From contig OZ038498.1 in assembly GCA_964036315.1 (NCBI GenBank), positions 10,045,861 through 10,109,860 on the forward strand: a DNA stretch of 64,000 nucleotides, in the 5' to 3' direction. Made by a program: the position numbers and the translations under genes. This DNA is from Acanthosepion esculentum (Eukaryota > Mollusca > Cephalopoda > Sepiida > Sepiidae). This document shows positions 55,046 to 64,000 of the stretch, in pieces. The notes below the pieces were generated by a model, which had not been told where the DNA came from, did no database searches, and was given only the letters and a program-made list of their open reading frames with translations. The stretch's first letter is position 1. Every line of letters starts with the position of its first letter.

Positions 55046-55640
55046 GATTTTAAGAAATGGGTCAGGCCGTGACCTTTAACATAGTTGCCCCTCATACCTT
55101 ATTTTATAATCAAGTTCACCCCAAGCAAGGCATTAAAGTCACTCAGCTACAAGAGGTCACTGGGTGTGAAAGAATTAGAAAACAGAAACACCACTAAGGA
55201 GAGAATATAGAAGAAAAGTAATCAGTGAGGGACAGATAAAGATAAAGATTTTATATTTGAAATTAATGGCAGTAGACAAAAAGAGAAAATATAGAAATGC
55301 AAAGACAAAATTTAAAAGGTAAAAAGACAAAATATACATGCAACAAAAGGTAGAAAGCAAATGAGTTGTTAGCATGGAACGGTTCTTTCTGGATTCAGAT
55401 GTTTCATATTACAAGATTTAACAAGCCACTTTCTCGGTCCACGCGGGATAACTTATCAGTGGTGCTAGAGAAATGAAAGCATGACTATCTGGAAGGAATT
55501 TCTCCATTATTGCAGCCGAAAGATACAAGCCTCCCTGATTTGGAGTCAGGTTGCTTCACAATGCGTTCAGCTTTTTCATCTCATTAACATTTTTCTTTTT
55601 TTTTTTCTTGGCCTCTATCGACCAGGTGTAAGGTTAATCA
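55046..55640 (-). other. LINE 3' tail fragment and unrecognised sequence
   Basis: 55095-55200 matches 7905-8015 (CCCCAAGCAAGGC then GTCACTGGGTGTGAAAG). The rest has no recognisable content. Confidence 0.45.
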
Positions 55641-56060
55641 TCTGGATAGGCATGTAGTAATGTGACCGATGTAATTATTTGTGAATTTGGTTTAATCCGG
55701 AACACAGTTCCTTTAGGGGCATTTGAACTCATAAATAATGTGCGTTCGTTGTAATTTTCATTTGTACACCTATCCGACCACAGCTCCATTAGAACCGATT
55801 TAAACATACACACAAAATTACCAGACTCCATCCGAAACATACTAGTAGAAAATACAAACATAATAACCTCATCCACCTGTAAGGAAAGATTAAAAATAAT
55901 GGAAGTCTTAATGATAAAAAAAAAAGAAAAAGGCCAACACTCAATAATATTAACTACGAACACGGCTATAATGTGCTGTGTTTGGAAAATAAAACATCTT
56001 TATAACACTAAAAATATACACACAACCCATACAGCCAGTTAAAAATAAAAAATGTATGCC
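55640..56060 (+). pseudogene. Penelope-like element fragment with internal inversion
   Basis: 55765-56040 matches the PLE fragment at 33530-33790 in the same orientation (CTATCCGACCACAGCTCCAT onward, endonuclease HLSDHSSI region and 3' UTR). 55645-55757 matches the preceding part (33415-33505) in reverse orientation. The 5' segment is therefore inverted, as known from twin priming in L1 insertions. Confidence 0.72.
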
Positions 56061-56069
56061 AAAATTCCA

Positions 56070-56140
56070 GATAAGCAATGACTGACCACGGCTGCCAGTT
56101 TCATGTGTTATCACGCAATCGTCAAGCCAGACGAATTTGG
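56070..56140 (-). ncRNA. Hammerhead-like motif downstream of PLE relic
   Basis: Minus strand: TTGACGA (56125-56119; the first core C is T), a stem-loop, GAAA (56102-56099), stem III ACTG/CAGT with an 11-nt loop, and GTC (56082-56080). An outer stem I AAATTC/GAATTT is possible. The C-to-T change should impair cleavage. It lies just past the PLE relic, in the opposite orientation. Confidence 0.4.
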
Positions 56141-56238
56141 GTGTATTGCGGCTCTGCCATTCTTTGTGGCATCGAGCACTTTTCTGTCAGTAATCAGTTT
56201 TGGGGCAGGCTCTTCTTAGAGCCTCTCATGCTTTTTTA

Positions 56239-56246
56239 ATACATAC

Positions 56247-56303
<57 letters not shown>
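56239..56303. repeat. (CATA)n then (TA)n
   Basis: Compound microsatellite at the left border of a palindrome. Confidence 0.95.
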
Positions 56304-56304
<1 letters not shown>

Positions 56305-56306
<2 letters not shown>

Positions 56307-56578
56307 ACATTTTTATGTTTCTTTTTTATAGATACAAATATTTAAGTAAATGCTCTGTTTATAATAAACAGTATTAAACAACATTTACCGGCCTGATTGT
56401 CCGAGAAATTTTCATAGAAAATATTCGTCCTCCGACAGGAATCGAACCTGTATCCTATTTCTATGAAAATTTCTCGGACATTCAGGCCGGTAAATGTTGT
56501 TTAATACTGTTTATTATAAACAGAGCATTTACTTAAATGTTTGTATCTATAAAAAGAATGTATAAACATAAAAAATCT
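56305..56578. repeat. Long palindrome with a tRNA-like half in the loop
   Basis: Left arm (about 56321-56421) and right arm (about 56457-56556) are inverted copies of about 100 bp with few mismatches, extending outward with indels. On the minus strand the spacer reads GGATACAGGTTCGATTCCTG then TCGGAGGACG, a tRNA T-arm and B-box. The unit thus looks like a tRNA-derived SINE 3' half with an inverted copy of its body. Confidence 0.85.
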
Positions 56579-56629
56579 CTTAAAATAATTGTCGGACTTT
56601 GTCCATTTCATAATATATATATTTATAAA

Positions 56630-57368
56630 AGTCTCACTATTTCTTGCTTTCAAATTTGTTGGAAGTCCGCCTTTATAGTTTCTGTCTTTAAGAACTCTGG
56701 GAAACCATCTGACCCCTTGAATTATCACAATATTTGTCTCTTGCCACCTTTTGGCAAAATATTATAGACTCAACGCCAAATTGGTTAAGCATCTTACTTT
56801 CCCCGTTCTCCTTTCAAATAAGCAATATGGTTTCTGTTTCTGCAGTTCTAAGCAGAAGTGTTAACAACTATCACTGAATTTGTCTATCAAGCTTTAGATT
56901 AGAACGGCAAAATTCGGGCTGTGGCCTTAGATATCTCGAAAGCGTTCGACAGGGTTTGGCATATTGGTCTTCTCCACAAGATCAAGAGATGCAATGTCTC
57001 TAGATAGTTGGCCTAATCCAACCGTTCCTAACAGATCGTGTAGTGAAGGTCGTATTGAATAGATACGCTTCTAGTTCATTTCATATTAATGCAAGGATCC
57101 CCAGGGCTCTATTCTTAGACCTACGCTGTTTCTGATCTTCATCAACGACCTTCCCGCTGTCATCAGTTCCCAACTAGGCATTTATGCAGATGACACAGCT
57201 ACTTATTTTGTCTTAATAGCAAGTCCTGTCAGATATGACAAGTTAAAACTGGCAACTGCTCTCGAAAAGGACTTCCGATCAGTGGTTAACCGGGGTAAGA
57301 AATGGCTTGTAAATTTTAAAGCTTCCAAAATAAAACTGCTTTCAGAGAACTTTCTACCTGCCATCAAC
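56630..57368 (+). pseudogene. LINE RT fragment, same family as 25215-27858, part 1
   Basis: Frames contain CWKSAFIVSVFKNSGKPSDP, then EFVYQALD, AVALDISKAFDRVWH and [11 protein letters not shown] (catalytic YADD still readable). Several stops and frameshifts. It ends at the insertion point of the SINE-like element (duplication CTGCCATCAAC at 57358-57368) and resumes at 58000. Confidence 0.85.
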
Positions 57369-57999
57369 GCGTCCTGGGTATGACGTTAAACTACATCCGC
57401 GTCCTGAGTAAGACGATAAACTACGTCCAACAGCAAGGCCTCTGATCAGGAGGTTTTGAGTAGAGCGGAACCACCTCTTAAATGATTGTGTTCCCAGGTC
57501 CACCCTGACATGTGGTGTTAGCACCTGTTAGGATCCCAGAAACTGAGGTAAAAAACATTATAAAATATTACCAGCAATACGTTTTTGAGGAGAAAAAAAA
57601 CTATTGCCAGCAATACATTTTTGAAAAAATAATATTACCATCTATAAGTTTTTGTAAAAACAATATTACCAGCTATACGTTTTTGTAAAAATAATATTAC
57701 CAGCTATACGTTTTTGAAAAAATAATATTACCAGCTATACGTTTTTGGAAAAATAATATTACCAGCTATATATTTTTGTAAAAATAATATTTCCAGTTAT
57801 ACGTTTTTGGAAAAATAATATTACGAGCTATACCTTTTTGGAAAAATAATATTACCAGCCATACATTTTTGATGAAAAAAATATCAATAGATATAGATTT
57901 TTGACAAAACAAAAATATTACCAGGAAAAAAAAGTTGTCAGCATTAAATGAGCCATTGAGGTGTTGATATGCCGTAAAACAAAACAAAAAACAAACAAA
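57369..57999 (+). mobile_element. SINE-like retroposon with internal minisatellite, copy B
   Basis: Bounded by a perfect 11-bp duplication CTGCCATCAAC (57358-57368 and 58000-58010) inside a LINE relic, so the ends are exact. On the plus strand the 5' end is a 30-bp dimer (GCGTCCTGGGTATGACG and GCGTCCTGAGTAAGACG). Then come AGCAAGGCCTCTGATCAGGA, a middle of 9-10 tandem units of about 36 bp (AATATTACCAGCTATACGTT), the conserved 3' part GTTGATATGCCGTAAAAC, and an A-rich tail. Target duplication plus A-rich tail point to retroposition. The class is otherwise unknown. Confidence 0.85.
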
Positions 58000-58190
58000 C
58001 TGCCATCAACATGGCTGATGCTAACCTCCATGTAAGCAATTCTTTGTGCCTTCTTGGGCGGCTCACATTTTCCACTAACATGAAATGGAGTAATTATATT
58101 GAATCAATTATTGGGTCTACTGCTAGGAAAGTTGGTTCACTATGTCGTTCCAGAAAATTCTTGTCATAAGAATCCCTCTTGTTCATTGAA
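58000..58190 (+). pseudogene. LINE fragment, part 2, after the SINE-like insertion
   Basis: Continues the LINE at 56630-57368: MKWSNYIESIIGSTARKVGS and LCRSRKF match the LINE at 27070-27160. The reading ends near 58190. Confidence 0.8.
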
Positions 58191-58269
58191 TAACCATATT
58201 CTTCGGGTTGAGGAAAGTGTAACCTATTCTTTTTACTTTCGGATTCTTTTCTTCTTTTTATGTGCTATG

Positions 58270-58870
58270 TCATTTCAGCACGTAGGCGATCATGGTCCTC
58301 TACCCCCCTCTGTCCCTTGTAGTTCACAGCAAGTTCCTTCCCTCTGCTACCACCCCCAGAGCACGTTCTGTTATTCACCTGCTCAAGCCGGCCAGAAATG
58401 TCACGCGCTGCTTTCCCCTGTCTCTCTTTCCCTCTATTCGACCCGTGAGTATCAGATTCTCCAGGCCTCCCTCCCTCATTCTATGTGCCAGAAACTTCAG
58501 CTACCTCTTCCTGGTGTTAAGCATAAGCCTCCTCCTTGTTTGCATCCTCTTTAAGACCTCATCGTTACTCACACACTCGGTCCATGATATCCTCAGTATC
58601 CTTCTATTGAACCCCATCTCCGTCACCTCGACTCTCTTCTTCATCTTTGAGGAAAACGTCCAGCATTCGCTGCCGTAAAGAAGAACAGATGTCACGTAAC
58701 AGCTCAGTATTCTTTTCTTTGTTACCAAAGGAATCCTCCTGTCTCTCAATACTCTGTTCAGCTCTTGAAATGCGTCCTTAGCCATCCCAGTAAGTCTACG
58801 GTTCTCCGTGTCGCACTTACCGTCCTTTGTCAAGACGCTTCCCAGATATTGAAACTTCCGCGTCCGCTTG
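58270..58870 (-). pseudogene. RTE-type LINE fragment, RT C-terminus
   Basis: The minus-strand frame 58833-58501 contains LVTKKRILSCYVTSVLLYGS, ECWTFSSKMKKRVEV and FNRRILRISWTECVSNDEVL, the characteristic C-terminal region of RTE-like RTs. It continues past 58500 with LKFLAHRMREGGLENLILTG in another frame. It matches the relic at 7120-7700 in layout. Fragment only. Confidence 0.85.
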
Positions 58871-60550
58871 ATTCACCTGAATAAAGATATAAACAATCTC
58901 TGTTAATTGTTCTGTGATATTTTGCTTCATACACTGCATAATTAACGCTGAAAGATAGAATTTGTTTTAACTGACATATTTTAGATGATTAGCCAGATTT
59001 TTAGAAAGATGTTGGCCCTACAGAAAATGTTCCAAGTGGCAAATTAAAAACTGCGAATTGTTATATCGAATAAATAGAATGAATAAGCAAAACACAAATT
59101 AAGCCAACAATCGTCCACGTTTCTTGAATATGAAGCCTTGAAAGTTTGATGTTCCATGATTTCACACGACTCATTTTTAGCAACATCGACGCTGAAAGTT
59201 ATAAAGAAAATGAGAAGTCAATTTGCGTTGAAACAGCCAAGCGAAAAAATAAAAGCTGAATCGATTTCGAAAGGCCATCACGGTGGTCCAAGAAAACCAC
59301 CCAAAATAAAATTGAGAGATTCGTCGAGGTAATATTGGACTGTAAATATCCACTGAAATAGCAAAACAAGAAACTGTTCGTCACACAAATAGGAAGAAAA
59401 CGCGTAGAATTCCGATTAAATGCTTTTCTATAAAGCTGTTGCTGAATTTACAAGCGTGGTAGGTGTGAGGAAATAGGACATTTGCGTATGAACATCTCTG
59501 TGCTTTATATATTAAGTTTATATCATCATCGGCATCATCTTTCGATCTTAGAAGTGTCCTTGAATCTATTCATATTCTTATTGTTTGTTCAATCAGTTAA
59601 CTGCAGAGCATAATATACAAAGCTTAGGATTGTTTCAGAAGGTAGAAAAATGCGATTCACGTGTAATGAAGATCTGACAGCTTCCAAACACTTGTTCTCT
59701 TCTTTTTCGACACAGAAACCATTTTTGAACAATATAGGAGACTGGGGGGGGGCATAATCATCAATATTTTGAAGGGACACAGTACATAAAAGTGAAAATA
59801 CTGTTAGTGAAAAATGCATTTATTACAAGACTCAAAAACAAAGAAAATCCTGGCTAGATTCAAGAGAGTTTTTAACATTTCAACCTAACCGAAATGTCCT
59901 AGGGGAAAGGTTCTTCCCTGTGTATGATAGGATTTCAAAGGCTTTATTCATTTTAAGTAGCCAGAATCTAGACAGCGAGCAATTGTTTTTTTTCTGAATT
60001 ACACATTTGCTTTGAAATGACAATGCCTCATGTTCAACGCAGAAAACCGTTTTAAGAATGTGAGTTTTCCCACATACGGGGTGTATTCTGTAAATCTGTT
60101 TTCCTTAAACAAGTCTTTCTTGTAACTTTTCTTGTCTGATCAGAAGTTCCAAGTTTTAGATATTGGAAGTCCGCTTTGGATTTACAAAAAAAAAAAAAAA
60201 CAAACAAACAAAAAAAAGAAGATATTTTTGAAGAATTCATCTAATCAAAACCGAAATCATTTTTCATGACGGAGTACATAATTTAGTAGAAAAGGGGTGC
60301 ATTATCAAAGAAAAGTATTTTGATAATTGAATAAATATGCTATGAATTCGTATGAATAAAGGTTTTGTCAAAAAGTGCTGGATGGTTTTGTATCATCATA
60401 ATGCATAAAGATACAATCAGATACTGGAAATCCGTTTTGGTTTCACAAAGAAAATATTTTAAGGTTACTAAAAGAAATTAATCTAAATTAAAGTTCGAAT
60501 TTTGGTAAGAGAGAAAAATTAAAAAAATACTATTTGGCCTGAACCGTAAA
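58871..60550. other. Intergenic, no gene seen
   Basis: No recognisable gene, RNA or repeat. A short A-rich tract lies at 60186-60220. Confidence 0.4.
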
Positions 60551-62239
60551 AGAACGTTGTTTGATAGCAATGTAGATGTCCAATCTTATCAGATCTCCGA
60601 CAACATCTTGTATCTTCAGAGATGAATCTCCTTGACCTGTATTCGGAAATCGTTATTGTAGATGTAACATGTAATGAGTCTGTAAAGTTGAAAAGATTTG
60701 AGCACGAAACACATTTTACTGTCTAGTTGCCTACAAAACATCTGAATTACAATTTTCTTGGCATTTATACAGGTTCACTTAACTTAAGAATGACATGGCA
60801 AAATCTTTTCACTTTCATCCCACCATACCAGAATAACTTTCGAGTAAGTATCGAAAAGAAAACACATTTCAAAACTGAATATAAACTGAATTTCTTTGGT
60901 TGTGACAGTTATATCATAAGCCAATGTAACCGACAAAGACTAATGGCATTACTAGAAAGTAATTAGTGATTAGTAATAGTCAATTAACTCCAATGAAATG
61001 TTGAGTACAAGCATATATGGATTTCAGATGATTTTGTATGAATATGTATGTATCAAAAATAAACATTTTTGCATGCATAATTTTATATACATTGACTAAC
61101 ATACGAAAGTAGACACATGTACACCTGTCTCCCTCTATTCCTCCTTCATCTAACTGAATTATATATGTACATATATTAACTGAAAATGTCAATGAAAGGA
61201 ATCTGTAAGTTTCTTGAAATTCAATAAGTTCTCAGTCGATAAAAATGCAAGAGAATGTCAATAGACTTCACATATATGTGAACTTGTTGGGATTCAGGGA
61301 AGATGTTAGGAGAATATCAGAAGGTTTGAATGATCAGAAGGCTTAAAATTGTGCGTGTTCATAATCTTCCATCCACAACAATTAATAAAAGACAAAAATA
61401 ATGATTCAAAACATAACAATTGAATTTATTATTGAACTGAATATACATGTATTTGAACTGAAAGGTTAAACGAAGTTACGTCTCTTTGACTTGGTAAAAT
61501 TGTATCTGAGCTCATATTGAATAAGTCGACTATTAGAATGTATAAGAATAGTGTTGTATGTTTGGAATGTATTGAACAAGTTAGAGTTCAGAGATAATAC
61601 TTGCATGAATTATGTACAGTTCTTTTAACGTCTGACTGGATCAGTCGGGACGAGAGTTTCTTTAGGGTCACTTTTTGGCGGCGTGTTGAGATGTACGAGT
61701 GACGAAGAAAAACCCAGCGAAAAAACAGAGCGAGAATCACTCGTGTTTGGGTTTTATAGAATGTTGTCTCACGTGACAGGCTCAAACTAACTTGCGCGCC
61801 TAAATGGATTTTGCGCGTGGAAGCGATTTGATTGGTCGAAACTGACCAATCAGCAAGCTAGATTTAAGGTGATCGACTAATGAATGCTTGTTAATATGTT
61901 CTATATAAGCATGATGTTGGTAGTTATTTCAATAGGAAGAGTGCATTTCCTAGCAGGGTAAACTGGCTGTCGTGGAAGATTTCACAAACTGATAATCAGT
62001 TTTTGAGATAAAAAAAAGACAATTGCAGATTTTAAGCTGCAATTTTGCTTTTATGGAAGAGATGAGAACAAAAAGCAAGCTTAGTAACTTAAATGATGAT
62101 GGGATATCAAATTAATTTCGTGAAGGTTTTTGGTTATCGAAAGAGGAAATTTTATTGGAGCCTAATTTTCTAAATGTCTTTCGACTTAGGTGCATTTCGA
62201 CTAAAGGGAGTGGAAAAATTTACTATTGTTGAAACTCAA
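60551..62239. other. Intergenic, no gene seen
   Basis: The frames at 60727-60966 and on the minus strand at 61588-61785 have no recognisable similarity. Together with the previous stretch this is the longest part of the window without detectable mobile-element sequence. Confidence 0.4.
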
Positions 62240-62397
62240 TTTAAAATATTTTTTTTAAGCTTTTCCCCCCAAGCAAGGCTGGAAGCCACTAGCACGCAAG
62301 GGGTTACAGAAGGTTTGGAGGAAGAGCAGATAGGAGTGGTAAAGGAGAGGATGTGGAGAAAGATAGTGGATCAATCAAGGCAAGGGGGTTACAGATA
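62240..62397 (-). mobile_element. LINE 3' UTR fragment, family of 25215-27858
   Basis: Reverse complement of 27700-27838: CCCCAAGCAAGGCTGGAAGC, then ACGCAAGGGGTTACAGAAGG and TTGGAGGAAGAGCAGATAGG. Preceded by a T run. Severely 5'-truncated copy. Confidence 0.88.
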
Positions 62398-62827
62398 TAC
62401 AGAAACTTTCTGGTCATTCAGTGATTTTGTAAGATATCATATCCATGGGTGGCGGGTTTTTAATACCCTCTGGGTTGATATCTGCAATCATTTCACTTTT
62501 TGTGTTCAAATAGTAATTTACACGAAAAAAACTCGATTAGACGTTTCCTCGCTTCCTATTCAAAATATTCTTATTGTAAGCGTCATGTTTTAAGCGTTGA
62601 TAACGAACTTGCTGATGAGATTTAAATGTCGTAATAAAAACTGTGAACAAGAAGATAACGTTTATTAAAAAATAGTAAATTCTTTTTTGCTGAATCTTTA
62701 TTTTACTCCGAAAGAATTTTTATATTTTAAATTATTTTTTTACGTCAACATTGTTTTTACTGGCGTTTTTAAATCTACGGGGTAGACAGTTCTCGTTCCA
62801 CGGCTCATGTATCGTCTAGTTCTTTAT
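62398..62827. other. No gene seen
   Basis: Short frames only. AT-rich. Confidence 0.35.
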
Positions 62828-62990
62828 TTACATTATTCGGACTATTGTCCTCATCTTTGTCGCCATATTTATTACAACGTTTCGGCCGTTGTAGGCTCCG
62901 GCCTTCTTCCAGGACACAGTGGATAAAGGCGTTAGTTAGATTCAGTGACAGGACCCAAAGGGTGAGAGTTCAATACCCGGTTAAAGTTAA
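62828..62990. mobile_element. tRNA-derived SINE, inverted tail joined to direct head
   Basis: 62828-62910 is the SINE tail in minus orientation (GGAAGAAGGCCGGAGCC and CGGCCGAAACGTTG when read on the minus strand). From 62912 a plus-strand SINE head follows (GGACACAGTGGATAAAGGCG, B-box-like GAGTTCAATACCCGG). Another foldback arrangement. Confidence 0.75.
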
Positions 62991-63080
62991 GTGAAAAAAT
63001 AATTGCAAGCAATAAAAATCTTGTCGGTATTAAATAACCCATTGAGGTTGATATGCCGTAAAACAAACCAAACTCTCCTT
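62991..63080 (+). mobile_element. Minisatellite SINE-like element, 3' fragment (copy C)
   Basis: ATTGCAAGCAATAAAAATCT, then CGGTATTAAATAACCCATTG and AGGTTGATATGCCGTAAAAC match the 3' end of copies A and B. Only one minisatellite unit is left. Confidence 0.7.
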
Positions 63081-63124
63081 TTTTATCTTCTTTTGTTATT
63101 TATTTAACTTATTTATATCCATTC

Positions 63125-63440
63125 TTATTCACACTATTTACATTATTCGGACTATTGTCCTCATCTTTGTCGCCATATTTATTACAAAGTTTCGGCCGTT
63201 GTACGCTCGGCCTTCTTCAGGTGATTGGAATGACGAACTGAACCCTTTATTTCGCTCACTGGGGTAGATCGTTCTAGTTCCACATGCCATGTTTAATGGA
63301 TGTCAGTAATAATTTATCTCCTGTTAATTCCCCTCTCCAAGTTCTCCACTGCCTTAACCGGGTATTGAACTCACACTCTTTGGGTCCAATCACTGGATCT
63401 AACCAACGCCCTTATCCACTGTGCCATGTGTCCTACTCGT
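63125..63440 (-). mobile_element. tRNA-derived SINE, nearly full-length copy
   Basis: Minus strand: GGACACATGGCACAGTGGAT head (63435), B-box-like GTGAGTTCAATACCCGG (near 63370), body, then CTGAAGAAGGCCGAGCG, CGGCCGAAAC (GAAA at 63193-63190) and the GGACAATAGTCCGAATAATG tail. This copy keeps the hammerhead-like core boxes, but stem I is not evident. Confidence 0.82.
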
Positions 63441-63459
63441 CTAGTTCTTAATTTTTATT

Positions 63460-63545
63460 TAGTACTGTTCAGTTATTGCAAGCCCGATACACACTGCCCG
63501 ACCCAGGGATTGAACTCACAATCACTATGTCACCAAATTCACAAA
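63460..63545 (-). mobile_element. Second tRNA-like SINE fragment
   Basis: The minus strand has GTGAGTTCAATCCCTGGGTC, a B-box-like stretch, followed by GGGCAGTGTGTATCGGGC. No clear A-box. It appears to belong to a different SINE from 63125-63440. Confidence 0.4.
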
Positions 63546-63699
63546 GGCAATTTGTTGGAGTAAACTTAGAGCCTTAAACCTAACATCGGCTGATGATTAT
63601 GCTGCAACTGCTGCTACTGCTGTCTGTCTTGTTTTGACTGCTACTGCCCATGTTTTGATTGCTGCTGCTGATGTGATTGAAAACTTTCTGTCACTTGTC

Positions 63700-63960
63700 T
63701 TTCTTTATTAGCGACTCTCATATTCTGTTTATTTCTATGCTAGGCCTGCAAAGGTGGTCCTCTTTGTTTAACATATACACTGATTCTTTCAGACCTCTAA
63801 CTCTCCAGTGTTCTTCCTTGTCCAGTGTTTTCACTTCATTCCACAGGGGCTGGCGACTACACCTTTCCCTCCATACATGATCAGCCACGCCCGATTTCAT
63901 TGTCTTACTTCTCACTTCACCAATTTACGTGAACATCACAAAGAGAAAGGTACAAGTTGA
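63700..63960 (-). pseudogene. Penelope-like element C-terminal tail
   Basis: The minus-strand frame 63915-63718 contains PLWNEVKTLDKEEHWRVRGL, then KESVYMLNKEDHLCRPSIEI and NRI, the same tail as at 11771-12070 (HW.R..KES..ML, RPSI.IN.I). It is a fragment; upstream parts may lie beyond the window. Confidence 0.7.
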
Positions 63961-64000
63961 ACGAAAAACTACATGAAAATTGTTTTCTAAAGAGTAATTT

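Noticed and set aside
60727..60966. Small open frame of 79 residues in the repeat-poor stretch
   Set aside because: No recognisable domain, splice context or codon bias; length is within chance for AT-rich DNA of this size.

Overview
This window looks like transposon-dense, AT-rich intergenic DNA from an animal, most likely a lophotrochozoan and plausibly a mollusc such as a cephalopod. The organism call is an inference from the mix of LINE, Penelope-like, tRNA-SINE and Tc1/mariner relics and the many long (TA)n arrays; no host gene confirms it. I found no intact host protein gene, rRNA gene, functional tRNA gene, CRISPR array or bacterial feature. Nearly every open frame is a relic of a mobile element, a tandem repeat read as protein, or chance.

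Layout. 0.1-2.7 kb: decayed LINE. 3.3-4.3 kb: a palindrome, (TA)n arrays, a solo Gypsy LTR and hammerhead-type ribozyme motifs. 6-9.3 kb: an AT-rich repeat, LINE relics and a Penelope-like (PLE) GIY-YIG relic. 9.7-10.7 kb: (TA)n arrays around a very long palindrome. 11.4-15.3 kb: a PLE tail fused to a tRNA-derived SINE, then RTE-type LINE relics. 17.5-20.4 kb: minisatellites and a hammerhead-bearing palindrome. 21-25 kb: SINE, mariner and PLE relics. 25.2-27.9 kb: the best preserved LINE. 28.7-30.5 kb: a TTAA-flanked element filled with a minisatellite. 31.5-39.3 kb: repeats, a PLE relic and a decayed Gypsy pol. 41-45 kb: a SINE with a canonical hammerhead ribozyme, two Tc1/mariner elements and a 107-bp satellite. 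48-55 kb: PLE, RTE LINE, and a Gypsy element with both LTRs, a target duplication and an internal deletion that removes reverse transcriptase. 55.6-58.9 kb: PLE, a LINE interrupted by a SINE-like insertion, and another LINE relic. 59-62 kb: no recognisable content. 62.2-64 kb: LINE, SINE and PLE tails.

Main result. Hammerhead-ribozyme-like motifs (CUGANGA, stem II, GAAA, often a UH cleavage site) recur in several unrelated repeat families. The best, at 41.05 kb, has a complete core and sits just downstream of A and B boxes of RNA polymerase III type, an architecture like the schistosome Sm-alpha SINE-like repeats. Others lie at (TA)n borders, inside palindromes or downstream of PLE GIY-YIG relics. 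This suggests a community of ribozyme-bearing retroelements (PLEs plus retrozyme- or SINE-like passengers), with (TA)n tracts as preferred insertion sites or by-products. All of it was read by eye; no alignment, folding or database search was run.
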